A stretch of 53,846 bases of DNA from contig DDZT01000064.1 in NCBI GenBank assembly GCA_002346435.1, positions 1 through 53,846 on the forward strand, in the 5' to 3' direction. This DNA is from Anaerolineales bacterium UBA3001 (GTDB lineage Bacteria; Chloroflexota; Anaerolineae; Anaerolineales; UBA11657). Below the pieces are notes generated by a model that was given only the letters and a program-made list of their open reading frames with translations, did not search any database and was not told where the DNA came from. Below are positions 9,250 to 16,900 of this stretch, in pieces. Every line of letters begins with the position of its first letter. Position 1 is the stretch's first letter. The position numbers and the translations under genes were made by a program.

Positions 9250-9977
9250 CCGATCTGCGCAGAAATTTGACCAAATCTACGCTCTCTGTTACCAAAAAAC
9301 TCAATAGCACGATATAGTTCCTTTTCATTGAAATCTGGCCAAAGAGCATCTGTAAAATACCACTCTGAATATGCACCTTGCCATACCAGGAAATTGCTAA
9401 TGCGATATTCACCACTTGTTCTAATTATCAAGTCAGGATCCGGTTGACCAGCAGTATAGAGATAGTTGCTTATTGATTCTTCAGTAATTTGTTCAACATC
9501 TAGACCATCTGAGATAATTCGCTGTACAGCACGAACCATCTCATCTCTACCACCATAATTAAAAGCTACATTTAGTACCATCTTGGAGTTATCACTGGTT
9601 AGTTGAACTGCTTCTGTAATTTTCTGCACCAGCCGCTTGTTCACTCCATTACAATGACCTAAATGTAGTATCCTAACACCATTTTTATGTAGAGATTTAA
9701 GTTCACGATCAAGCATAGTTTCTAATAACTTCATAAGCCCAGAAACTTCATCAGGCGGCCTCTGCCAATTTTCAGTAGAAAATGCATAAATGGTAAGGTG
9801 TTCAATATTCAGATTAACGCACTCTTCAATAATCTTACGTAGATTTTCCGTACCAGCACGATGCCCGGCCAACCTCGGCAAACCACGCTTCTCAGCCCAG
9901 CGACCGTTGCCATCCATTATTATGGCTACATGGCGTGGTATCACCATTTTTGAGTCAATATATTTGCTTGTAGACAT
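9246..9977 (-). CDS. uppS: Isoprenyl transferase (undecaprenyl diphosphate synthase)
   Basis: A 243-aa cis-prenyltransferase. HVAIIMDGNGRWAEKRG contains the catalytic Asp22 and the pyrophosphate-binding loop; GHRAGTENL and FSTENWQRP follow; the C-terminal IRTSGEYRISNFLVWQGAYS carries the Arg-x-Ser-x3-Arg site and WYF near the dimer interface. It builds the C55 lipid carrier used for peptidoglycan and for the polysaccharide loci seen later in this window. It is coupled to cdsA by a 4-nt overlap. Upstream, 92 nt separate it from frr and contain a small hairpin (CGGGA/TCCCG near 10015-10030) without a T-run. Confidence 0.96.
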   Translation of the reverse strand: MSTSKYIDSKMVIPRHVAIIMDGNGRWAEKRGLPRLAGHRAGTENLRKIIEECVNLNIEHLTIYAFSTENWQRPPDEVSGLMKLLETMLDRELKSLHKNGVRILHLGHCNGVNKRLVQKITEAVQLTSDNSKMVLNVAFNYGGRDEMVRAVQRIISDGLDVEQITEESISNYLYTAGQPDPDLIIRTSGEYRISNFLVWQGAYSEWYFTDALWPDFNEKELYRAIEFFGNRERRFGQISAQIG

Positions 9978-10069
9978 TTCCGAATTGATGTAAATTAGAT
10001 AATCAACCTATAATCGGGAATGAAATCCCGGGGACCAATCTTCAAACTTGTAATGCAACTGTGTACATA

Positions 10070-10627
10070 TTATACATGCATAACTTCATCATGTTTACTA
10101 TCTCCAAGTACATTAATTTTTTCCACCGACTGATCAGTTAATTGCTGCAGTTCTTTCTGCCCATTCTCTAATTCATCTTCCGATATTAATTTTTCGCGCT
10201 CAAAATCACGTAAATCATTTTGTATATCTCGACGCACATTGCGCACTGACACACGAGCTTCTTCTACTCTTTGCCCTACAACCTTAGTTATTTCCTTCCT
10301 GCGTTCCTCTGTCAAAGGTGGAATGCTTAGTCTTATAATTTTGCCATCATTATTGGGAGTAAGTCCCAAATCTGACGCCATGATGCTGCGTTCAATTTCA
10401 CTAACCGTACTGCTGTCAAAGGGTCTAATAGCTATCATACGAGGCTCCGGAATACTAATGCTAGCCAACTGATTAAGCGGAGTCTGCTGTTCATAATAAT
10501 TTATCATTAATTTCTCCACCAGAACAGGCGAAGCTCTACCGGTTCGAATAGTCGACAGCCCATCTTCCAATGCACTAATAGAAGCTTGCATACGATCTCT
10601 AGCATCTTGTATCAATTCCTTAATCAT
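10070..10627 (-). CDS. frr: Ribosome recycling factor
   Basis: A 185-aa protein of normal RRF length. Conserved stretches include LSTIRTGRASPVLVEKLMI (about 24-42), the domain II core with YYEQQTPLNQLASISIPEPR, and the C-terminal helix of domain I. RRF with EF-G splits post-termination ribosomes. It lies between pyrH and uppS on the same strand, in the usual order. The 119-bp gap to pyrH holds two closely spaced TTGAACTA-type repeats (about 10665-10685) but no hairpin terminator that I can see. Confidence 0.96.
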   Translation of the reverse strand: MIKELIQDARDRMQASISALEDGLSTIRTGRASPVLVEKLMINYYEQQTPLNQLASISIPEPRMIAIRPFDSSTVSEIERSIMASDLGLTPNNDGKIIRLSIPPLTEERRKEITKVVGQRVEEARVSVRNVRRDIQNDLRDFEREKLISEDELENGQKELQQLTDQSVEKINVLGDSKHDEVMHV

Positions 10628-10746
10628 AGCCAGTTTAGACCTCAGAAACTATCTGTTAGGATTTATTGAACTATTGAACTATTAGTAATTTAGGCACCTT
10701 CAGTATACACCTATGCAAAAATTACGTAAAAACATTGTAGTGCAAA

Positions 10747-11466
10747 TCAATTGGATACTAATGTGCCTACCGTATCTCCCCGTACAATTTGCAACAAACT
10801 ATCTTTCTTCCACAAGTTGATCACTGCAATGGGCATATTGTTGTCCATACATAAAGACAATGCCGTACTATCCATAATCTTCAAACGAAGATTTATAGCT
10901 TCCATATAAGAAAGTCGATCATATTTCTCAGCATCAGGATTTTCTTGAGGATCAGAGGAGTAGACACCATCAACCTTAGTTGCCTTAATAAGAATATCGG
11001 CATCTATTTCGACAGCTCGCAGCGCACCTGCAGTATCAGTAGTGAAATAAGGATTGCCCGTTCCTCCTCCTAGAATAACTAACCTGTTCTTCTCCAAGTG
11101 CCGTACAGCACGACGCCAAATATATGGCTCAGCAACTGCTTTCATTTCTATTGCTGTTTGCACTCTAGTAGATATTCCACTACGCTCAAGAGCATCTTGC
11201 AAAGCAATTGAGTTCATTACGGTAGCAAGCATGCCCATATGATCAGCAATCGTACGTTCCATCCCACTATCAGTGCCTGTGGTACCTCGCCACAAATTAC
11301 CAGCACCAACCACTATGGCTATCTCCACTCCTTGTGTAGCAACGGACCCTATAACTTTAGCGACTTTGTCAGCCTGCTTAGGGTCAATCCCAACACCACT
11401 AGATGATGCTAGAGCCTCGCCCCCTAATTTCAAAAGTACCCGTTTGTATTTGTATGTCTTGCTCAT
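10747..11466 (-). CDS. pyrH: Uridylate kinase
   Basis: A 239-aa hexameric UMP kinase of the amino-acid-kinase fold, phosphorylating UMP to UDP. I chose the ATG at 11466 ([19 protein letters not shown]), where the fold begins; the frame extends to 11493 but adds only nine non-family residues. Key motifs: KLGGEALA (N-terminal phosphate loop), [29 protein letters not shown] and [24 protein letters not shown] lies about 11 nt upstream of the chosen start. It directly follows tsf (50 nt), the common bacterial order rpsB-tsf-pyrH-frr. Confidence 0.95.
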   Translation of the reverse strand: MSKTYKYKRVLLKLGGEALASSSGVGIDPKQADKVAKVIGSVATQGVEIAIVVGAGNLWRGTTGTDSGMERTIADHMGMLATVMNSIALQDALERSGISTRVQTAIEMKAVAEPYIWRRAVRHLEKNRLVILGGGTGNPYFTTDTAGALRAVEIDADILIKATKVDGVYSSDPQENPDAEKYDRLSYMEAINLRLKIMDSTALSLCMDNNMPIAVINLWKKDSLLQIVRGDTVGTLVSN

Positions 11467-11516
11467 ATTTGTATATGCCTCATATCTGCACATACCACAT
11501 CAGAATTCAATTTAGG

Positions 11517-12110
11517 TTATTGACCTAGTTCAAAACGCACAAATCTATGCACAACAATATTTTCGCCCAGCTTTGCAATCGCATTGTTAACTAAATCCTG
11601 TACTGTTTGATCCTCATCCTTTATAAAGGGCTGTCTCAACAAACATACTTGTTTGTAATACTTCTCTATTTTTCCAGCAACAACCTTATCAACAATATTA
11701 TCAGGCTTTCCTTCTTTAAGGGCCTGCTCTCGAAAAAGATTCTCCTCTTTAGACAACGATTCGGATGGAAGATCGTCTTTATCAATACACAACGGATTAG
11801 CCATAGCTATATGTAAAAGAATGTCATGTACTAACGCACGGAAATCATCAGTTTTGGCAACAAAATCTGTCTCACAATTTACCTCAACAATTACTCCTAC
11901 ACGATTACCAGGATGAATGTAAGAGTCAATCAAACCCTCGCTTACATCTCTACCAGCTTTTTTGGCAACACTAGACAACCCTTGTTTTCTAAGCCAATCT
12001 ACAGCTTGATCCAAATCCCCTTTACTATTTTCTAGAGCTTTCTTACAATCTAGTATTGGCGCGCCAGTTACACCACGCAATTCTTTTACCTGACTAGCAC
12101 TTACCCCCAT
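11517..12110 (-). CDS. tsf: Translation elongation factor Ts
   Basis: A 197-aa short-form EF-Ts, the guanine nucleotide exchange factor of EF-Tu. The N-terminal UBA-like domain (residues 1-50; VKELRGVTGAPILDCKKAL) and the TDFVAK motif in VNCETDFVAKTDDF, which contacts EF-Tu, are present. E. coli EF-Ts is about 283 aa; the short form has only one core subdomain, as in Thermus. It follows rpsB after one base, so the pair is translated together. Confidence 0.96.
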   Translation of the reverse strand: MGVSASQVKELRGVTGAPILDCKKALENSKGDLDQAVDWLRKQGLSSVAKKAGRDVSEGLIDSYIHPGNRVGVIVEVNCETDFVAKTDDFRALVHDILLHIAMANPLCIDKDDLPSESLSKEENLFREQALKEGKPDNIVDKVVAGKIEKYYKQVCLLRQPFIKDEDQTVQDLVNNAIAKLGENIVVHRFVRFELGQ

Positions 12111-12111
12111 A

Positions 12112-13128
12112 TTATTCCTCCGACTTAGAGTCCGATGAATTTTCTACATCATCAGCTTTTCCTATATCAGATTCCGCTTTGTCTAAATCAGAATCGTCCG
12201 CATTATTACTATCATCATCTTCCACTAACTTTATGTCAACATTATCGGCAGATACTGATGATGTTTCGGATTCTTTTTTGTCAATAGTACCGGCATCGTC
12301 TGGTACTCCTGCAAAATCCAATTCCCCACTACTCAGTTTTGCCAACGTTGATGCACCTAACAAATCCTCATCAGCCTCAGCTATAGTTTCCATAGCAGCT
12401 GCTGAACGATCTAATCCTTGTTCATCTGTAGACTCTTCATCCTTGCGCAGACTGATACCTTCTAGGACTGCATCAGACATATATGTCATCATAAGCCGAA
12501 TAGCACGAATAGCATCATCATTAGCAGGTAACACATATTCAACAGAAGAAGGATCACAATTTGAATCTACCATAGCAATTACAGGTATATTTAGAATGTT
12601 AGCCTCTTTAATAGCAGCAGATTCACGACGAACATCCACCACAAACATTAACCTAGGCAAACCTTGCATAGAACGGATTCCTCCAAGTCTATACTGAAGC
12701 TTGTCGATTTTCCGATTCAGCATTAGACGTTCTTTCTTTTTTAGAGCATCCCATTCGCCTGCCTCATTTTCACTTTCCAATCGCTCAAGTTCGTCGATAC
12801 GCTCTTTCATAGTACGCCAATTTGTTATCATGCCTCCCAGCCAACGTCTGTTAACATATGGCATGTTACATTTTTCAGCCTCATTCTGAATAGCGTCTTG
12901 AGCCTGCCTTTTAGTTCCTACAAATAACACCTCTCCCCCGGAAGCTACTGTGTCGCGTATTAGTTCACATGCCTCTTGCAACGCCCTAGAAGTTTGCTGC
13001 AAATCTATAATATGAATACCATTACGTTCGGTAAAAATATAAGGTTTCATTTTCGGATGCCATCTACCTGTACGATGGCCAAAATGCATACCAGTTTCAA
13101 GCAAACTTTTCATTGATATAACAGTCAT
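12112..13128 (-). CDS. rpsB: 30S ribosomal protein S2 with long acidic C-terminal tail
   Basis: A 338-aa S2. I chose the ATG at 13128 (MTVISMKSLLETGMHFGH) because AAAGGAG lies upstream (11 nt) and S2 starts here in other bacteria; the frame runs to 13188 without family similarity. The S2 core covers residues 1 to about 225, with HFGHRTGRWHPKM, NRRWLGGMITNW and PVIAMVDSNCDP. Residues 228-338 are an added low-complexity tail very rich in Asp, Glu and Ser and presumably disordered. Typical S2 is 230-260 aa. A structured leader candidate lies upstream (13173-13219). Confidence 0.96.
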   Translation of the reverse strand: MTVISMKSLLETGMHFGHRTGRWHPKMKPYIFTERNGIHIIDLQQTSRALQEACELIRDTVASGGEVLFVGTKRQAQDAIQNEAEKCNMPYVNRRWLGGMITNWRTMKERIDELERLESENEAGEWDALKKKERLMLNRKIDKLQYRLGGIRSMQGLPRLMFVVDVRRESAAIKEANILNIPVIAMVDSNCDPSSVEYVLPANDDAIRAIRLMMTYMSDAVLEGISLRKDEESTDEQGLDRSAAAMETIAEADEDLLGASTLAKLSSGELDFAGVPDDAGTIDKKESETSSVSADNVDIKLVEDDDSNNADDSDLDKAESDIGKADDVENSSDSKSEE

Positions 13129-13172
13129 CTGGGGGTATTCTCCTTTCCGTTTTAGGCTTCCGTCAGTTTCAC

Positions 13173-13219
13173 ACCCACCTGGAGCCATCTAGTTTACTAG
13201 GGGGCACGGCCATATGGGT
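13173..13219 (-). promoter_or_regulatory. Candidate structured leader of rpsB-tsf
   Basis: On the minus strand, between rplT and rpsB, nested complementary segments are visible: an outer stem ACCCA (13219-13215) with TGGGT (13177-13173), a middle GGCC (13211-13208) with GGCT (13186-13183, one G-U pair), and an apical CTAG-TAAA-CTAG (13200-13189). It ends about 45 nt before the rpsB ATG. S2 autoregulates rpsB-tsf in several bacteria through its leader RNA, so an S2-binding element is plausible. Seen: the complementarity. Inferred: the function. Confidence 0.35.
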
Positions 13220-13303
13220 CCACTAACGTGCAATATGATTATGATTCTAATTGTTCAACCACAGCAAAAATACAGCAAAAATATATTCTATACTAAAGTC
13301 ACA

Positions 13304-13654
13304 TTATTGTTTTATAGCTAAATCAGCAACTGCAGAAAACGTATTAGGGTCTCTTACAGCTAAATCAGCAAGTGTTTTCCGATTAAGTCGTATATTTGCT
13401 TCACGCAACTTATGCATAAAAATACTATAACTAATACCACGTTGTCGTGCAGCAGCGTTTATGCGCATTATCCACAAACGCCTACGGTCCCGCTTTCGTA
13501 CCCTACGGTCACGGTAGGCATACCAGTAACTTTTTAGCATCGACTCATTGGCTCGACGCCACAGACGATGCCTAGATCCAAACTGACCTTGCATACTCTT
13601 AACAATCTTTTGGTGACGACGGCGCCGGTATGGGCCGGTTTTAACTCTTGTCAT
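13304..13654 (-). CDS. rplT: 50S ribosomal protein L20
   Basis: A 116-aa, highly basic L20. RRRRHQKIVKSMQGQFGSRH is followed by the long helix and the globular domain with INAAARQRGISYSIFM. Length is normal. L20 binds 23S rRNA early in 50S assembly and in many bacteria represses the infC-rpmI-rplT operon, present here in that same order. It follows rpmI after 24 nt. Downstream, the 175-bp gap to the rpsB start contains short tandem ACAGCAAAAAT copies near 13261-13282. Confidence 0.96.
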   Translation of the reverse strand: MTRVKTGPYRRRRHQKIVKSMQGQFGSRHRLWRRANESMLKSYWYAYRDRRVRKRDRRRLWIMRINAAARQRGISYSIFMHKLREANIRLNRKTLADLAVRDPNTFSAVADLAIKQ

Positions 13655-13678
13655 TATTTAAACCTCTTTGATATCCAC

Positions 13679-13930
13679 CTAAGCAGGCGGATTATACTTA
13701 TAACGTCTAAGATATGGAGCCAATCTTCTCACTCTCTTGTTAATACTAGGCGATTCCACCTCTATCATTTTTGAGAATAAACGCTTAGTACGTTTCGAAG
13801 TATTTCGTCGAAGATGACCCTTGCCAATCTTTGTACGCACTAATTTACCAGAACCGGTAACCTTGAAACGTTTTGCTGTAGCACGATGAGTTTTTATCTT
13901 GTATTTTTTCTTTGTTTTCTTTCTAGGCAT
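13679..13930 (-). CDS. rpmI: 50S ribosomal protein L35
   Basis: An 83-aa L35. I chose the ATG at 13930 (MPRKKTKKKYKIKTHRATA); the frame continues four residues upstream, but L35 normally starts with MP(K/R). The family motif KTHRATAKRFKVTGSGKLV is followed by the basic helix-turn region. It is slightly longer than the usual 64-66 aa, with a few extra Lys-rich residues near the N-terminus and a C-terminal extension ending YLRRYKYNPPA. It lies between infC and rplT. The 61-nt gap to infC contains a tandem CTATATTACC repeat (13962-13981). Confidence 0.93.
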   Translation of the reverse strand: MPRKKTKKKYKIKTHRATAKRFKVTGSGKLVRTKIGKGHLRRNTSKRTKRLFSKMIEVESPSINKRVRRLAPYLRRYKYNPPA

Positions 13931-13991
13931 AATTACACACAACCATTACCCTGTCTTTAATCTATATTACCCTATATTACCTTACTATAAT

Positions 13992-14555
13992 TCAGGAATT
14001 TTTGTCAGCACCTGGAGCTAGCACCATTAACATTGTTCTACCTTCCATACTAGGAGGAGACTCCATATGTGCAACATCTGATAGTTCTTCATAAATCTCA
14101 GCCATATCTTCCCTAGCCACATCGGGTAAAGTAATCTCACGACCTCTAAATCTAATCCGCACCCTAACCTTCTTGCCACTTCCGAGCCATCTGCGTGCAT
14201 CACGAACCTTAAATGACCGATGATGAACTGTAGTTTTTGGCCGCAATCTAATCTCTTTTATCTCAACCTGCTTTTGTGATTTGCGAGCCTCTTTTTCCTT
14301 CTTGGATCGCTCATACAAAAATTTGCCATAGTCAAGGACCCGGCACACAGGCGGTTTAGCATTGGGAGACACCTCTACCAAGTCTAAATCAGCTTCCCGA
14401 GCGATAGCTAGTGCCTCAGCTACAGGCACAGACCCACGATTTTTACCATCGGGTCCAATCAGCATAACATCTTTAGCCCTAATCCTACCGTTTATTCGGA
14501 AAGCATCAGACTTGTTGCGTACTTGTTTTATGTTTCTACGATAAAGTCTTGCTAT
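13992..14555 (-). CDS. infC: Translation initiation factor IF-3, probable AUA start
   Basis: A 187-aa IF-3 if it begins at the ATA at 14555-14553. The first ATG (14465) lies inside the N-domain and would remove the conserved FRINGRIRAKDV segment, which is in frame just upstream (14501-14466). Between the in-frame stop (14570-14568) and 14465 there is no ATG, GTG, TTG or CTG. An AAGGGG Shine-Dalgarno lies 8 nt before the ATA, followed by IARLYRRNIKQVRN. IF-3 checks the initiator codon, and E. coli infC uses AUU for autoregulation; a rare AUA fits this logic. The C-domain (from about residue 110) is complete. First gene of infC-rpmI-rplT. Confidence 0.88.
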   Translation of the reverse strand: MARLYRRNIKQVRNKSDAFRINGRIRAKDVMLIGPDGKNRGSVPVAEALAIAREADLDLVEVSPNAKPPVCRVLDYGKFLYERSKKEKEARKSQKQVEIKEIRLRPKTTVHHRSFKVRDARRWLGSGKKVRVRIRFRGREITLPDVAREDMAEIYEELSDVAHMESPPSMEGRTMLMVLAPGADKNS

Positions 14556-14603
14556 TGTAGTATCCCCTTATGATTGTTCAATCTATTACTTTGCTTAATA
14601 ACT

Positions 14604-14633
14604 ATAATAGTGTTATTTTATTACTTGTGTAAA
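14604..14633 (-). promoter_or_regulatory. Candidate sigma70-type promoter of the infC operon
   Basis: On the minus strand, TTTACA (14633-14628) and TATTAT (14609-14604) are separated by 18 nt, about 50 nt before the proposed infC start codon. Good match and position, but unproven. Confidence 0.45.
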
Positions 14634-14695
14634 CAGAGTGCGATAATACCATAGCAAGAAAAAGCCGTCAATGAAAATACTGCTTTCACATACAC

Positions 14696-14701
14696 TATAA
14701 T
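14696..14701 (+). promoter_or_regulatory. Candidate -10 box of xpt-guaA
   Basis: A consensus TATAAT about 61 nt before the xpt ATG in the divergent infC/xpt gap. The -35 region is weak. I see no purine-riboswitch core (no obvious three-way junction with the paired loop sequences), although xpt is a common purine-riboswitch target elsewhere. Confidence 0.4.
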
Positions 14702-14762
14702 TGCATCATTTATAGCTAAATTTACATATACTCATTGCAACATTATTAATAGGGAGACATAC

Positions 14763-15335
14763 ATGAAAGATCTTAAGGACCGCATTCGCACACAAGGTAA
14801 ATATCTGGGCAAAGGCATTCTAAAAGTCGACGGATTTATCAATCACCAAGTAGATCCTATACTGATGAAATCTTGTGGAAGTGCTCTTGCGTCTAAATTC
14901 TCAAATGTAGCAGCTACCAAAATCCTCACAGCAGAAATATCTGGGATTGCACCTGCTTTGATGACTGCCATGTATCTAAACTTACCTGTTGTATATGCTC
15001 GCAAACACAAACCCGTCACTATGCCAGATGAAGTTTTACTAACATTAGCGCCATCTCACACAAAGGGACGATTGGTAGAATTAATCATATCTCCTGAGTA
15101 TCTACAAGCGGGCGAAAAAGCACTCATCATTGACGATTTTTTGGCCTCTGGGCAAACTATACTTGGACTTGCAAATCTAGCGGAGGCAGCAGGTGCCGAT
15201 ATAGTTGGCATTGGAACATTAATTGAGAAAACTTTTGAGGATGGTCGCTCAGCGTTATCGAAACTAAATGTGCCAATAAAATCACTAGCCCCTATCTCGG
15301 AGATGAGTGAGGACAATATAGTTTTTGCCGGTTAA
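14763..15335 (+). CDS. xpt: Xanthine phosphoribosyltransferase
   Basis: A 190-aa type I PRTase that converts xanthine and PRPP to XMP in purine salvage. The start is supported by AGGGAG just upstream. The N-terminal KVDGFINHQVDP matches Xpt, where Asn/His/Gln residues line the purine site. The PRPP loop is EKALIIDDFLASGQT (about residues 118-132), with the two Asp residues conserved. Length is normal (about 190 aa). It is followed after 20 nt by guaA, which converts XMP to GMP, so the two genes form a xanthine-to-GMP route. Confidence 0.94.
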   Translation: MKDLKDRIRTQGKYLGKGILKVDGFINHQVDPILMKSCGSALASKFSNVAATKILTAEISGIAPALMTAMYLNLPVVYARKHKPVTMPDEVLLTLAPSHTKGRLVELIISPEYLQAGEKALIIDDFLASGQTILGLANLAEAAGADIVGIGTLIEKTFEDGRSALSKLNVPIKSLAPISEMSEDNIVFAG

Positions 15336-15355
15336 TATAGGTCTATTATTACGAT

Positions 15356-16900
15356 ATGGATTCAGTTGCTATCATAGATTTCGGATCACAATACTCACAA
15401 CTTATTGCTAGACGCATACGAGAAGCACAAGTTTATTGTGAACTATTTCCTTTTGATACTGATGCAGATAAAGTGCTAGGCATTCAACCAAAGGCACTCA
15501 TTCTATCAGGAGGTCCTAGCAGTGTGTACGAAGAGAATGCACCAACACTGCCAGACTATATCCTGACATCAAATATGCCAATACTAGGTATATGTTATGG
15601 AATGCAAATTCTAGCGCACAATATAGGCGGAATAGTTTCGCAGGCACCTGTTCACGAATATGGGCGCAGTTTGGTTGAGTGTCACTCTAACTCTATGTTA
15701 TTTCCAGAACATATTGCAGGAAATACATTTCAGGCTTGGATGAGCCATGGAGACCAGGTCGCCCAGGTCCCCCCCGATTTTCATATCACAGCTTCGAGTA
15801 AAACCTGTCCAATTGTCGCAATGGAAAATTCGAAACTATCAATTTTTGGATTACAATTTCATCCGGAAGTGCATCACACAGAATATGGTAGTGAAATCAT
15901 TCAGCATTTTCTAAAAACTGCTTGTATAAAACGCGATTGGATGCCTAGTCGTATCGTACAAGATAGCATACATCAGATTCAATCCATAGTAGGCGATGAT
16001 AAAGTGATTGCTGCAGTAAGTGGTGGAGTAGACTCAACAGTAGCAACAGCTTTAGTGCATGAGGCTATCGGGGACCAGTTGTCATGTTTTTATGTGGACA
16101 CTGGCCTGATGAGAGAAGGTGAGACTAACCAAGTAGTAAGAACGTTCCAAAACCATATGCAACTCAACTTTGAAGTTATTTCTGCAGCAGATGAATTTAT
16201 TAATGTACTATCAGGAGTTGTAAATCCTGAACACAAGCGTAAATTAATAGGGGAAAAATTCATACGAGTCTTTGAAAGAGAAGCGCAACGACTAGGGAGT
16301 AACGCCAAATTCCTAGTACAAGGTACTATATATCCGGATGTAGTTGAAAGCAGTGGACAAGACAAAGACAAGTCAGCAAAAATCAAGACACATCACAATG
16401 TCGGAGGATTACCTGACGAACTTAGGTTCGATTTGATAGAACCACTGAGGTTTATGTTTAAAGATGAGGTCCGTAAAGTGGGCACAGAACTAGGTCTACC
16501 GGATGAAATGGTATGGAGACAACCTTTCCCAGGACCAGGACTGGCAATACGATGCCTTGGCGAAGTTACTCCAAATCGACTAGACCGTCTAAGAACTGCA
16601 GATAGTATTATGCAATCAGAATTACACCAAGCCAATTTATTGCGACATGCAACATCTCAATCATTTGCAGTATTGTTACCAGTAAAATCAGTGGGTGTAA
16701 TGGGTGACTCAAGATCATACGAAGAGGTTATAGCGCTTCGAGCAGTAGTGACTAATGATTTCATGACCGCTGACTGGGCACACCTACCATACGAAATCCT
16801 TGCCAAAATATCTAGTCGCATAATAAATGAGGTTCGCGGTGTCAACAGGGTAGTTTATGATATAAGCACAAAACCCCCTGCAACAATAGAGTGGGAATAA
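15356..16900 (+). CDS. guaA: GMP synthase (glutamine-hydrolysing)
   Basis: A 514-aa two-domain enzyme making GMP from XMP, ATP and glutamine. The class I glutamine amidotransferase domain has catalytic Cys80 in GICYGMQ and the His169/Glu171 pair in LQFHPEV. The ATP-pyrophosphatase domain has SGGVDS at 222-227, and the C-terminal dimerisation domain ends with the conserved KPPATIEWE. Length is normal. It is the second gene after xpt. Its stop codon directly touches that of the convergent hydA, so no terminator lies between them. Confidence 0.97.
   Translation: MDSVAIIDFGSQYSQLIARRIREAQVYCELFPFDTDADKVLGIQPKALILSGGPSSVYEENAPTLPDYILTSNMPILGICYGMQILAHNIGGIVSQAPVHEYGRSLVECHSNSMLFPEHIAGNTFQAWMSHGDQVAQVPPDFHITASSKTCPIVAMENSKLSIFGLQFHPEVHHTEYGSEIIQHFLKTACIKRDWMPSRIVQDSIHQIQSIVGDDKVIAAVSGGVDSTVATALVHEAIGDQLSCFYVDTGLMREGETNQVVRTFQNHMQLNFEVISAADEFINVLSGVVNPEHKRKLIGEKFIRVFEREAQRLGSNAKFLVQGTIYPDVVESSGQDKDKSAKIKTHHNVGGLPDELRFDLIEPLRFMFKDEVRKVGTELGLPDEMVWRQPFPGPGLAIRCLGEVTPNRLDRLRTADSIMQSELHQANLLRHATSQSFAVLLPVKSVGVMGDSRSYEEVIALRAVVTNDFMTADWAHLPYEILAKISSRIINEVRGVNRVVYDISTKPPATIEWE

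Noticed and set aside
12179..12697. Plus-strand 172-codon open frame opposite rpsB
   Set aside because: Its Ser-rich translation is the antisense of the Asp/Glu-rich S2 tail and core; no start signal, and rpsB is certain.
14702..14762. Purine riboswitch upstream of xpt
   Set aside because: The leader is only about 55 nt after the likely -10 box and lacks the conserved junction and paired-loop sequences.
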